Shown here: one piece after another, positions 11,246 to 22,766 of the stretch
How the letters are laid out: every line of letters begins with the position of its first letter
Numbering within the stretch: position 1 is the first letter of the stretch
NCBI RefSeq assembly: GCF_029962835.1
Contig: NC_080588.1
Coordinates: 67,252,501 to 67,316,500, forward strand
Direction of reading: 5' to 3'
DNA length: 64,000 nt
From: Magnolia sinica
Taxonomy: Eukaryota; Streptophyta; Magnoliopsida; Magnoliales; Magnoliaceae
Program-made: the position numbers and the translations under genes
The notes under the pieces: generated by a model
Database searches by the model: none
What the model was told of the DNA's origin: nothing
The model's input: only the letters and a program-made list of their open reading frames with translations

Positions 11246-12996
11246 ATGTTGGGTCATTAGACAATCCACATCCAATTAATTAAGGTTAATCTATTCACAC
11301 AAGAAAAGATAACCCAACATGTTGAGATATTATTAGGCCTGGTGCCACTGTTATGGATGGGCCCATTGAGTATGTTCTCTACCGAATAACTTTTCAAACA
11401 AGCTTTTTGTTAGACACGTGTTGATGGGCAACCATTAACGGGACCCACCCACGTGGTAAAGTAAAGGATTGCTAGTATTCCACCAACTTTCTATTTTAGA
11501 TATAGAAAGATGGACGTACGGGTGTAATAGAGAAGGAAGAGAAGAGAAAGGAGGGACCCTGCTCACATGATTTAGGAAAACCACATTCACCAACTATTAA
11601 TTGGCTTCGAATGAGGTAAATAAATTGGCTCATCTTTCCATTATGTGGTTGACTTAAATGGGCCACCAATTTTCATATTTCAATTCTTTAATTCAAGCTT
11701 CGTGCCATTTGATATATGATAATCTAAAATATAATATGTTCTACAGATGCTTTGCATTTTGCAGAGTTTATGGTTGCCCATGAGAATTCATGGTCGACTT
11801 TGGTTCGCTGTGATGTTCATGGTTGACTGTTGGTTGACCGTAGAACCATCGTCCAGTTTTGTGATTTTTTCTGAAATATGGTTTTTTTATTAGAGTTTAG
11901 AGTTTAAGGGGTTAGAGTTTTGCAAGGGAGGGATTTTCCAACATTTGAAAGGACTTGGAAAGGGTTTTTCAAGTGTTGTGCATCGTAAGGGGAGATTGGA
12001 CAATTTTGTAATCGAAAAATATGATTTTGTACAACTTTAAGATTTTGATTATAATAGATTTCTGTCATTTTGTACTATGGTTATTTCTCCCAAAAGTTAA
12101 TGTAAAATATCATGTATTTGTGACTTATTTACTTTTGATATGATTATCATACATTATTATATCGTTCCATCTTCAATTATTATGCTTTCACAGAGTGCAT
12201 GCATTGACAATAATGTTAAATCCAAAATTCTAATATATAGGATTTAATTCAAGTTTGTTGTTAGCTCATATTTATATCATAGTGGTGTGATACAGAGCAG
12301 GTTCACTCCCAACATAATATATTACACTGTATGATATAATTATTGTGCTTATGTCACGACGGGAGGAAAGCCTCATGGCAAAAGGTTCTGTCTTGAAAGC
12401 AACCCAACATATCATTAAGATTTTCATGATCTCTCCACGACATGGCACAAAATTCATCAAACCAAAGTGCAACCACATTATCTTGATTTTTTTAAAAATT
12501 TCTTAATTTCCTGGAAACGATACTTAAATAGGTTGGAATCCATATCTCTTTATTAACTAACAAATTTTTTAAGAAAATCTAAATGATATGGTAGATTGTT
12601 GTGTAAGTATCATTCATGACCTGCAGCTCATATTGATCATTTTCTATTGGCATGTTGGCCCACCTTGATCGACGGTTCATTCACACGTATGGATTGACAT
12701 ACTTTAGTTTTTTAAAAAACATTTTGCCTTTGATGCACGTTTTTTAAGGTAAACTTATGCTCATTTTCAGACATGTGGAGACTCCAGCTGCCCCACCGTG
12801 AAGATGATCTCAGGGAGAAACTTTTTTAATCAGTCCATGTTTTACATGCATGCATAGCCACTTATTTAGTGGACTGTCTGGCCCACCTCACGTACCGCTC
12901 GAATATTATGTACATATACTAAGTTGCCACGTGGGTCTAACTTTCATGTGAGCCGACCATGTGAGACCCCACACCCAAGACGTTGCGGTCCAGACC
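11246..12996. other. intergenic, no gene seen
   Basis: AT-rich sequence. Repeated pieces of the TGGTTGACTG type occur near 11800-11850. No exon, RNA gene or complete mobile element could be recognised. Confidence 0.5.
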
Positions 12997-13513
12997 CGGA
13001 TTAGCTACTTGCAGGTTGAGGAGCGAAACTCGCTACTGAGGTGATGTCACCAAGTTCTCTAGGGCTTATCATGATGTTTGTGTTGTATATATCCACGCCA
13101 TTCATGCATTTGGAGATATCATTTTAGGGCATGATCCAAAGAATGAGTCAGATCCAAATCTCCAATGAACCCCACCATAGAAAACAGGGGGAGAGTGACA
13201 CCCACTTTTGAAACCTTCCTAAGGTCCCTTCATATGTTAACTCAGACATGAAATAAGGAAAAAACCAAATATCAGGTTGATAAAAAAATTTCCATGGCCC
13301 GTAGGACTTTTTAACGGTGGGCATCACTCTCCCCACTGTTTTCTGTGATGGGGTCCACTGCACATTTGGATCTAACTCATTCTTTAGATCATGCCCTAAT
13401 ACCATCCTTCCAAATGCAACCGATGCAAAACATATATCATGGTGGAGCCACAAAACTTGGTGACGTCACTTCAGTAGCTAGTCTCGCTACTCGACCCGTG
13501 AGTAGCCAATCCG
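12997..13513. mobile_element. Mutator-type MITE (motif subfamily GCTACT)
   Basis: The termini are inverted repeats of about 60 bp: CGGATTAGCTACTTGC on the left matches the reverse of the right end GAGTAGCCAATCCG. The left end has GCTACT (13004), an imperfect reverse copy AGGAGC (13019) and GCTACT (13032). The right end has AGTAGC (13473), GCTACT (13486) and AGTAGC (13501). The core is the family core with GTGGGGTTCATTGG-like pieces. I found no clear TSD. Confidence 0.75.
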
Positions 13514-13554
13514 CGTTGAAGTAAATCGAATTATCAAGTCGACCATAAAATACG

Positions 13555-13985
13555 GAACAATAGTGAATAATCATTAATGAGTCATGTTATGTATTTCATC
13601 CATTCCGTTCATCCATTTTTAAAGATCATTTTAAGGGTTGATCCAAAAAATGAGAGGGATATGGATCTCAGGTAAACCACACCACAGGAAAAAAAAAATT
13701 AGTGATTAGATATCCACCATTAAAATACTCTTAAGGCCTACTGTACTGTTTATTTGACATCAAATCTGTTGATTAGGCCATATAGAACCAGATGAACGCA
13801 AAATACAAAGACCAGATTGATCCAAAACTTTTTATGCCCCAAAAAGTTTTTAATGGTCGAAGTTCACTCAACACTATTTCTGTTACGTGGTCGACTTAAC
13901 ATTGGGATATATCTTATTTTTGTTCTCATACCATAAAATTATCCAGAAAAATAGATGGACAACACGGATGAAACACATACACCAT
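13555..13985. mobile_element. degraded Mutator-type MITE core
   Basis: The family core is recognisable (TTAAGGGTTGATCCAAAAAA, GGTAAACCACACCACAGG, ACACGGATGAAACACATACA). Terminal caps are lost or too eroded to place, so the ends are approximate. Confidence 0.5.
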
Positions 13986-14510
13986 GCTAGGGCCCACAAA
14001 GCACCGACCACCAGCCATGGAAACAGTGATGATTGAATGCACGTCGACCACAGGTCCAAAGTGATGTCTGTGTTTTATCTACGCCGCCTATTCGTTTTGT
14101 TAGATTATCGCAGGACGTGATACAAAAAACGAGCAGATCAAAAGCTAAAGTGGACCACACCACGGGAAACAGTGATAATTGAACCCTCACCATTAAAAAC
14201 TCCTTGAGGGCCATAAAAGATTTGGGTCCAGTTGATCTTTTTATTTTCCCTTCATCCACGTTTGTGTGAATTTATCAACCCGTTGGATGGCAAATAAACA
14301 TTACAAATGGGCCCTAGGATGGTTTCAACGGTGGATGTCATGATTTCCACTATTTTCTGTGGTATGGTCCACTTGAACTTCGGGTCTTCTTCATTTTTTG
14401 GCTCATAACCTAAAATGAGCTGCAAAAACGGATGGACGGCGTGGATTTAAAATACATACATCAAGGTGGGCCCCACCATATGGGTGGTGTTGGGGTCACC
14501 ACCCAATTCC
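13986..14510. mobile_element. Mutator-type MITE core with hairpin right end
   Basis: The family core is present. The right end carries GGGTGGTG (14482-14489) and its exact reverse complement CACCACCC (14497-14504), a hairpin terminus like those of the better-preserved copies. The left end merges with the preceding element. Confidence 0.55.
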
Positions 14511-14544
14511 TTTCTGCATCCGACACGGTGTGGTACATTTTCAG

Positions 14545-15083
14545 GGAAGCAGATTGCGTACTGAGTAACTCAGTACGGTAAGCGTACTGAGTAAACTCCG
14601 TGGGCCCCAGTGTCATTCATGCATTATATCCACTCCGTCCATCTCTTTTAACACATAATTTTAGGGCTTTATCCCAAAAATGGAGCATATTCAAACCTCA
14701 AATGGACCACACCACGGGAAACAGTGTGAATTGAACATCTGCCGTTGAAATATTCTTGGGGACAACAGAAGTTTTAGATCAAGCTGATATTTATGTTTTC
14801 CCTTCATCCATGTCTTTCTGATATTATGAACAGGTTGGATGACAAATAAACATCATTGGGGGCCTTAGAAAGTTTTCAACGATTGAAATCAATACTTCCA
14901 CTTTTTCCAGTGGTATGGTCCACTTGTGATTTGTATATACATTAATTTTGGTTTGAACCCATAAAATGATCTGGAAAAACGAATGGACGGCATGGATAAA
15001 CCACGTGCATTCGTGGTGGACCCAACTGAGTTTACTCAGTACGATAAGAGCCTACTGAGTAACTCAGTACGCAATCCGATTTC
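14545..15083. mobile_element. Mutator-type MITE with perfect 9-bp TSD (motif subfamily TACTGAGT)
   Basis: A 539-bp element starting GGAAGCAGATTGCG and ending CGCAATCCGATTTC, flanked by CATTTTCAG at 14536-14544 and 15084-15092, a perfect 9-bp TSD. The inverted termini are about 48 bp. The left terminus has a 19-bp perfect palindrome at 14558-14576 (GTACTGAGT, A, ACTCAGTAC) and a third copy TACTGAGT at 14585. The right terminus mirrors this: ACTCAGTA at 15034, TACTGAGT at 15053 and ACTCAGTAC at 15062. It is non-autonomous. Confidence 0.88.
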
Positions 15084-15961
15084 CATTTTCAGATATTATT
15101 TAAAACGGCTTTGTTATCATGATATCGTGATCTCCGATCTCTTTATTCTCGAGAAGATCTTTGCCGTTGAATGTGGGCCCTCTATAATTGAAGGATGCTG
15201 CTTTACATAGAAAATGTTATCATCATTATAATAAAGTATTTTTTATGCTGTCTTGTACCTGTAATACACGTGTCAATGAGCAGTTTGTCTCCTTTTACAC
15301 GTGCCATAACACGTGATAGCGAGATTTCGTGCTTTCCAGCACGTGATCCTGACAGCATCATCCACCAGGTACGATACGGTGAGAAGTTACTGGCCGGAAT
15401 CCCGGACCATCTGTCGTATTCGAAACAGAAATACGCCTGGTCTTCCATATAAATACGAAAATGCCATTCGGGTATTTAGCGATCCTTCCCATACGGGTGA
15501 AGGGTATTTTGGTCATCATGAGACACCGCTGGATGATGACTGATGAGTGATGTCCGCCGTTCCGAGGAGCGGAAACGGGGCGCGGCTTCGGTAGATCCCT
15601 GGCTGTGGGGTCCACCTTGATGTACATCCACGCCGCCCATACGTTTTGGAAATTTATTTTAGGGCATGTGATAAAAATTAATTAGATATAAATATTTGGT
15701 GTACCACGCAATAGGAAACAGGGTCACAACAATAATAAAAAATTCTGGCCACGGGAATTTTTATTTGGGACATCGACATCCATATACCTACCTTCTGGTG
15801 CAACCACTGAAAAATGCCTGCTTTTAAAATAATGTCATCCATCCACCTAAATTATAAAATATTAGTCTTAAAATGACCATTTTCATGAGTTTGAATGGCG
15901 GGGATTTTTTGCTAGGGCATGTGAACAGTAGGGCCCACCTAATGCATGTTCTAGTTCTTTA
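15084..15961. other. intergenic with a MITE fragment
   Basis: No gene was found. From about 15605 to 15950 there are degraded pieces of the MITE core (GTGGGGTCCACCTTGATGTA, GGAAACAGGGTCAC). The overlapping short frames at 15195-15627 on both strands have no domain. Confidence 0.45.
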
Positions 15962-16711
15962 TGTTGGCGGCTGTTGTACAAACCTTAGGATCTAGCTTCC
16001 CAAAAACACCAGAATTATGGGATAATAAAGAAATAAAATAAATCAAAGCACAAACCACACGACACAAGAGATTTTTACGTAGAAAACCTTTAAAGAGATA
16101 AAAACCACGGGACCTCATTCAGATCAACAATCCACTATGAAGTAGAACGTTACAACCGATCACAAGCACACACCGCTTGGATCAAACTTTCTTTACTCAC
16201 GCAGAAGTGGATAAATAATAAGAGAATAAAGAAAAATGGAGAGATCTCACTGATTACGAGGACGTAAAAGCGCTGAGATGTTGAGTGCATAATAGATCAC
16301 CTCTACGAGCATAACCTCTCTTCCACAAGCTTCCTCTCTCTCTTTCTCTCTCTTTCTCTCTCACACTTTTGATAGCCCTAAACCCTTTAACAAACTCTTG
16401 TAATGCTCTAGAAAACCCTCTTGCATTATTTAGAAAAGCCTTAGGAACCCCTATTTATAGTTTAGGCAACTCCCTTTCGCACCATAGTGAAAACCGCCTT
16501 AAATTTACGCAGTCCGCACAAAATCTGGACATGAATCTGCTTAACCTCGACTGGTAGAGCAGAGTCCTCGACTGGTCGAGCGGAGCCTCGATCGGTCGAG
16601 CAAACTCCTTGACTGGTTAAGCAGTACGGAAGAATAAACTCAATTGGTCGCTAAACTTTGAGTCGAGCAGGGCACTCGACCGGTCGAGCGACAAGGAAAA
16701 AATCTCCATTA
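15962..16711 (-). repeat. 3' LTR of the copia element
   Basis: On the plus strand it runs from TGTTGGCGGCTG to CTCCATTA, and it aligns along its length with 20738-21469. The inner edge shows a T-for-C change that spoils the canonical terminal dinucleotide. A purine-rich tract lies immediately inside it. Confidence 0.85.
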
Positions 16712-16726
16712 AATCTCTCCTTTTTC
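16712..16726 (-). promoter_or_regulatory. polypurine tract of the copia element
   Basis: The minus strand reads AAAAAGGAGAGATT directly next to the 3' LTR. This is the expected position and composition for the plus-strand primer of reverse transcription. Confidence 0.7.
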
Positions 16727-16749
16727 GACTCAAGAGAAATTTACTTTCT

Positions 16750-18330
16750 TTAAGCCAACCCGGTTTCTATAAACCTCAAACTTGCCTTTAAGCAAAGCCT
16801 TGGTCTCATGTCTGACCCATCATCGTCCGTATGGACCTTCTCAAGCTGTAACACCTTATGTTCCAAAGTATCCCTGATCCAGTGATACCGAATCTCTATG
16901 TGCTTCGACTTGGAGTGCTGACTTGGATTCTTGCTCAAGTGTATAACATTTTGAGTATCGTAATAGACCACGTGGTGCTCTTGCTTCAGCTAAGTTCCTG
17001 TAGGAACCTCTTCATCCAAAGCATCTCTTTACATGCCTCTTTGACCGCAATGTACTCGGCCTATGTTGTCGACAATGCTACGACCTTCTGTAGATTGCTC
17101 CGCCAAGAGACCGCTACCCCTGCAAACGTGAACATGAACCCCAATGTAAACTTCCTGGAGTCTATGTCACTTGTCATATCTGCATCTGTGTAGCCCTCTA
17201 ACATAGGTTTTTCGTCACCATAGCATAGGCTCAACCTGGATAAGCCTCTTAGATACCGCAGTATTCATTTCACCGCTGACCCATGTTCTTTGCCAGGATT
17301 GGCAAGGTGCCTGCTGACGACACCAACCACATATGCTATGTCTGGGCGCGTGCACACCATAACATACATCAAACTTCCTACTATTGATGCGTAGGGTATC
17401 TTCTGCATTTCATCCACCTCTACCTTCGTCTTGGGACACTACATGTCGCTCAATCTGAAGTGACCATCCAGTGGAGTACTAACCGACTTCGTTGCATTCA
17501 TATTGAACCGTTTTAGGATTTTCTCAATATACTGCTCTTGTGACAACCAAAGTTTCTTACTACTTTTATCACGGGTTATCTCCATTCATAGGACTTGTTT
17601 AGCTAGGCCTAAGTCTTTCATCGCAAACGACTTGCCCAACTCCTGTTTCAGCCTGTCAATCTTCTTGATATCTTTTCCCATGATGAGCATGTCATCAATG
17701 TATAATAGCAGAACTAAGAAATCACCATCCGAAAATTTACGCGTGAACACATAATGGTCCGACTCTATTCTGTTATACACATGCTTCAACATGAACGAGT
17801 CAAACTTCTTGTACCATTATCTTGGGGCTTGTTTCAGCCTATACAAGCTCTTCATCGGCCTACACAACATATGCTCTTTGCCTTTGACTTCGAACCCTCC
17901 TTATTCGTGCATGTGGATCTCTTCTTCCAGGTCACCATGGATAAAAGTAGTTTTAACATCTAACTGCTCTATCTCTAGATCCATGCTAGCCACCAACCCA
18001 AGCAACACTCGTATGGATGTCATCTTTACCACTAGTGAGAATATCTCCTCGAAGTTTATACCTTTCCTCTGACCAAACCCTTTCACCATACGTCTGACCT
18101 TAAACCTCATCTGTGAATTCTTCTGCTCAATCTTCTTTCTGAACACGCACTTGTTGCTCAGAGCTTTCTTGCCCTTAGGCAATTTCACCATATCATAGGT
18201 GTGATTCTTATACAAGGATTTCATCTCTTCTTTCATAGCTTTCAACCACTCCCCCTTATGCTCGTCAGCTAGGGCCTTAGAATAATCTTCTAGCTCTCCC
18301 CCATCAGTGAGCATAATGTACTCATGCGGT
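16750..18330 (-). pseudogene. copia reverse transcriptase and RNase H, broken
   Basis: The RT starts around 18314 (EWLKAMKEEMKSLYKNHTY; LDVKTTFIHGDL with the first catalytic Asp) and shifts frame near 17900. It continues with YIDDM (17689-17704), which holds the catalytic aspartate pair. RNase H follows (GYTDADM, then WRSNLQKVVALSTT). There the conserved Glu of STTEAEY is a TAG stop at 17061-17063. The C-terminal end (YYDTQNVIHLSKNPSQHSKS, YHWIRD) is at 16750-16971. No product can be made from this. Confidence 0.85.
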
Positions 18331-18563
18331 GAGTACCTCTTAGATGACTATCTGTCCCTAGATGACCTCCTTACTTGTGGCTCAATAGGTGGATTAAGTG
18401 GGGGTTACTCCCCCGATCCATCTTCTGTAGAAACTCCCTCTTCCTCTACACTTTACTGTACTCCTCCGTCATCAGGCACCACGGGAGGAGTAACCAGATC
18501 CATATCCTCTAACTCACCTAAACTAGGCTGGTTCTTCTCTGGCTTACAAATATCTTCTATACA

Positions 18564-19804
18564 TTAATATTCAAAGGATACCACATCTCTACTCCTGACG
18601 AGCTTCTTCTCAGTTGGATCCCACAATCTATAGCTGAACTTTTCATCACCGTACCCCAAGAACACACACTGTCTAATCTTCATATTGAGCTTGGACCTCT
18701 CGTCCTTTGGTACGTGAACGGATGCCCTGCATCTAAACACCCTGAGATGACTGTACGATGGATCCTGTCCAGTCCACACCTTCTCAGGTACTTCTCCATT
18801 CAACGAGGTTGATAAAGACTTATTTATCAAATACATTGTCATGTGCATTGCTTCTCCACAGAACGTCTTGGGCAACTTCGCATGGGATAACATGCATTTG
18901 ATTATCTTAATAATGGTGCAATTCATTTGCTCAGTTACACCATTATGCTGGGGGGCCTTGGGAACCGTCTGTTCATGCCGTATACCTAAGGACTTACAAT
19001 ACTCATGAAAGTCACCGATGTATTCACCACTATTGTCAGTGCGGATGTACTTCAATGATCTACCTGTCTCTCTCTCGACCATAGCATGAAACAATTTAAA
19101 CACACCAAAGACCTCATCCTTGGATTTCAAAGCATAAACCCAAACCCTCCTAGATGCATCATTTATAAAAGTGACAAAATACAATGCCCCACCCAAGGTT
19201 TTTGTCCTCATAGGACCACAAACATTAGAATAAACCAAATCTAATTCATGCACTTTATTAACATGAGAAATAGATTTAACAAATGAAACTCTATGTTGTT
19301 TCCATGATAAACAATCAATATAGTTTTTGAGAGGTATGTCTGTCACGTTTGGAAAGAGTCGCTTCCTCACTAGTAACTAAAGCCCTTTTTCACTCATGTG
19401 GCTAGACACCTGTGCCACATGTCAATAGTTGAATCTTCCGCTGCGTTCAACCTACCCTTGCACACACTGACACTTGTCTTGTAAATGGTGCAATACTTCT
19501 TTCCTCTGGTCACGATCAATAAACCCTTGATGAGCTTCCAGCACCCACCAATAAATCAGCTTTCATATCTATCATCATCCAGCCTTCCCGTCGACATAAA
19601 GTTGAGGCGAAGGTCTGGGATATGCCTCACATCCCTGAGAACTAACGTGCAGCCCATATCGGTCTTCACACAAATATTACCGACCCCTACGATATTCGAT
19701 ATGCCAGAATTTCCCATCTTCACGGTCCCATAGTCACCTGACTTGTAGCTTGTAAAGAAGTCCTTGCGTTGAGTCGCATGAAACGAGGTTCCCAAGTCTA
19801 TCAC
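18564..19804 (-). pseudogene. copia protease and integrase, inactivated
   Basis: Protease is at 19556-19804, where the active site reads DLGTS instead of the usual DSGAS or DSGAT. The integrase frame is at 18564-19370 (268 aa open). The first catalytic Asp is lost, as YSNVCGP replaces the usual HSDVCGP. The second Asp (RTDNSGEY) and the Glu (GVTEQMN) are kept. The C-terminal VFLGYGDEKFSYRLWDP region is normal. The protease and integrase frames are separated by further lesions. Confidence 0.85.
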
Positions 19805-19929
19805 CCAATCTGTGTCTACACTCGTAGCCGTGAGACAAACATCATGATTTGTAGAAAGAATAACTATAGCGTCACCATCTGAAGCGACCGTAATGGAATC
19901 TGATTCATCTTTCTTGTCTTTTTCTTTTC

Positions 19930-20683
19930 CTTTATTGTCGTTCTTATTCTTATGACATTCATGCTTATAGTGGCCATTCTTGCCACAATTTCAGCATTTA
20001 ACATCCTTCCCGGTGCTCGACTTGCCTCTTGATTTATCTCTGGCCTTTTCGCCCTTTCTGTTCTTTCTTCTCTCTCGTTCTTTTGTCACAAGGGCCTTTT
20101 GCTGAGTAGACTCCTGAGACTTCCTCTTTGTCTCCTCATTGAAGAGACAGCTAGTTACCTGTTTCATGGATACTTTTTCGTCTGGCATGGAGTTACTTAG
20201 AGATACTACCAATGTCTCCCAACTATCAAGTAATGAGCTAAGCAATAGTAAAGCTTGTAATTCATCGTCCAGGACCATCTTCATAGCGGAGAGTTGGTTC
20301 AATATATTACTGACTTCATTCATGTGCTCAGCCACAGAACCACCATATTTGAACTTGAGATTCACAAATTATCTTATCAAAAAAATTTTATTGTCATTTG
20401 TCTTCCTCTCATACAACCCTTGCAGTTTCAACCATAGGCTAGCGGCTGAGGTCTTTGTAGACACATGGTGGAATATGGAATCGTCCAACTATTATCTAAT
20501 AAACCCCACCGCCTTCTGGTCCAACTTCTTCCAATCATCATTTGTCATATCCTTTGACTTTGCCGATATGCCTTGAATTGGAGAATACAAGTCCTAGCAA
20601 TAAAGCGAGTCCTCTATCGTAGTCTTCCATATGGTCCAGTTATAACCATTGAAACTGATCATCCTTGATGAGCCACCTTCCAT
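19930..20683 (-). pseudogene. copia gag (UBN2-type) with broken zinc knuckle
   Basis: It begins at ATG 20681-20683 with MEGGSSRMISFNGYNWTIWK, which is typical of copia gag. Stops and a frameshift follow before the open piece 19991-20365. The nucleic-acid-binding zinc knuckle reads KC-stop-NCGKNGHYKHEC: the second residue after the first Cys is TGA, so the CCHC motif is cut in half. Confidence 0.8.
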
Positions 20684-20720
20684 AATTCAAAACCGATCTC
20701 ACCCCGTTCAACCAACCTTA

Positions 20721-20734
20721 ACGCTTTGATACCA
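20721..20734 (-). promoter_or_regulatory. primer-binding site, initiator-Met tRNA type
   Basis: The minus strand reads TGGTATCAAAGCGT, three bases inside the 5' LTR. It matches the common plant copia primer-binding site TGGTATCAGAGC except for one base. Confidence 0.85.
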
Positions 20735-20737
20735 CTT

Positions 20738-21469
20738 TGTTGGGGGTCGTTGCACAAACCTTAGGATTTGGCCTCCCAAAAATATTAGAATTATGGGATA
20801 ATAAAGCAATGAAATAAATAAAAGCACAAACCACATGACACGAGATTTTTACATAGAAAACCCTCAAAGAAGTAAAAATCATGGGACCTCTTCCAGATCA
20901 ACAATCCACTATGAAGTAAAACGTTACAACCGATCACAAGCACACATCGCTTGGATCAAACCTTCTTCACTCACGTAGGAGTGGATAAACAATAAGATAA
21001 TTAAGAAAAATGGAGAGATCTCACTGATTACGAGGATATAAAAGCGTTGAGATGTTGAGTGCATAGTAGATTACCTCTGTGAGCATAACCTCCATTCCAC
21101 AAGCTTCCTCTCTATCTCTCTCACACCTTTGATAGCCCTAAACCCTTTAACAAACCCTTGTAAAGCTTTAGGAAACCCTCTTGCATTACTTAGAAAAGCC
21201 CTAGGAACCCCTATTTATAGTTTAGGCAACTCCCTTTCGCACCATGGCGAAATCCGCCTCAAATTTACGCAGTCCGCACAAAATCCGGATATGAATCTGC
21301 GTAACCTCGACTGGTCGAGCAGAGTCCTCAATTGGTCGAGTGGAGCCTCGATCGGTCGAGCAGACTCCTCGACTGGTCGAGCAGCGCGGAAGAATAAACG
21401 CAATTGGTCGTTGGACTTTGAGTCGAGCACCACTCGACCGGTCGAGCGACGAGGAGAAAATCCCCATCA
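20738..21469 (-). repeat. 5' LTR of the copia element with TATA box
   Basis: Pairs with 15962-16711. The plus strand runs TGTTGGGGGTCG to CCCCATCA. A TATA box, TATAAATA on the minus strand, lies at 21212-21219, which is the expected place for the element promoter. Several GTCGACT/TCGACCGGTCGAGC-like short repeats occur at 21300-21450. Confidence 0.85.
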
Positions 21470-21513
21470 CTTTCCACAGTATGAAGTGGGCTATTTCACT
21501 GGATGGTTGTCCT

Positions 21514-22202
21514 TAGGGGTGTACATCGGGTTGAACCGAGTCAAATTGGGCTCAACCTAGCCCGGCCCAGTCACCAACCAAACCCAGCCCGGTAACCAGG
21601 CCAACATGTCCAGCCCGAACTCGGCCCGGTTAGCAATCGGGTGAGTTCGGGCCAGTTTCGGACCTTACAGTAAGTTCATAGGAAGGGCTTTGGCATGTAA
21701 TCCGCATCCCATTACAAGACCCTCGATCAACGATTTATATAAACTTCACAAAAAATCTAACTAATCAGGACATTATAATTCATTTTTGTATTTGGGTGAA
21801 TCTAGGCCGTTCAAGTTATACATCTCATTGTGGACAGTGCATAACTCGAAACATGTCAAACTATCTACGCTATCCAGCCAGCGGCTATCAAATGAATGGT
21901 TAAAATGTTTCAATCGTCAAACTTAAATGGTTACGACCTTCCAATTTACGTGATTTTTGGACTCTGCTCCATCTACAAAGGGACCCACGATTTGGACGGC
22001 CTAGATTGTTGTAAATCTATGACACTTGTGAGGTGGATGAGTCACTGTCACTTCAAAGATGAGCGGTGAACTGTCTCAGAAGTAAAGAGATTGACAGAGA
22101 GAGAGAGATTAGAGAGGGAGAGAGAGAGATAAAGATTTTTAGGGTTTAGGGTCGGGCGGCGTTCTCACTTATCTGTCTCAAATGGTTAGGGTAAGGATTT
22201 AA

Positions 22203-22238
<36 letters not shown>

Positions 22239-22407
22239 ATATAAATGGCCGAGTCGAGCCAGATCAAGTCGGGTTTCGAACCGAGTCGAGCCGAACTGGC
22301 ACCTGTTCAAACTCGGCCCAAATTCAGTTCCAGGTCGGGCCGAGTCGAGCTTTTTCGGGTCGAGTCGAGCGAGTTAACCGGGTTAGCCCGATTCGTGCAC
22401 AGCTCTA
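21514..22407. mobile_element. non-autonomous hAT element with perfect 8-bp TSD
   Basis: Flanked by GTTGTCCT at 21506-21513 and 22408-22415, a perfect 8-bp TSD as in the hAT superfamily. The ends are TAGGGGTGTACA and GTGCACAGCTCTA, an imperfect inverted pair. The 894-bp body lacks a transposase. It is rich in short CGGGTCGAGTCGAGC-type repeats at both sides and contains a (TA)n run. Sister elements lie at 40038-40590 and 47222-48001. Confidence 0.85.
22205..22234. repeat. (AT)n microsatellite
   Basis: A pure alternating AT run of about 30 bp inside the hAT element. Confidence 0.95.
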
Positions 22408-22415
22408 GTTGTCCT

Positions 22416-22766
22416 TGTATATTCCCTGGTGATGTGTTTTTTGGATGGTAAAGGGTGTTATTTGTTTAACATTGTAGATTATGGAATCGAAGCAAGTTCA
22501 TAAATGCGTAGATAAAGGGTGTTGTTTATTTAACAAGAAAAATTGTGAAAATGATTGTCTAATGGTGTTGTCTACATCTCAACCACTAACGGGAATCAAA
22601 AAATTAAAAATAAAATTCAGTAAGATGAATGGCATTTTCATTCATCTAGGAGGTGGTCTACATATTGGACAGTCATGATTAGTGAAAGAGTAAAGTTGTA
22701 TCTATGGGCCTCAATATGATGTAACTGCTTGATCAACATTGTTCATCTATTTCCTTTTATTATTTT
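22416..22766. other. intergenic, ending in a MITE-core fragment
   Basis: No gene was found. The last 70 bp (TGGGCCTCAATATGATGTAA and TTGTTCATCTATTTCC) match the repeat units that resume at 25364, on the other side of the LTR block. Confidence 0.5.

Larger units (their letters stand above)
15962..21469 (-). mobile_element. Ty1/copia LTR retrotransposon, Tnt1/Tork-like, dead
   Basis: The element lies on the minus strand, so its 5' LTR is at the right (20738-21469) and its 3' LTR at the left (15962-16711). In element orientation the order is gag, protease, integrase, RT, RNase H, which is the copia order. Flanks CTTTA (15957-15961) and CTTTC (21470-21474) are a four-of-five match for a TSD. All domains carry lesions: stops, frameshifts and changed catalytic residues. 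The LTRs have diverged visibly, so the insertion is not recent. RT-RNase H strings resemble the Tnt1/Tork group. Confidence 0.9.
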
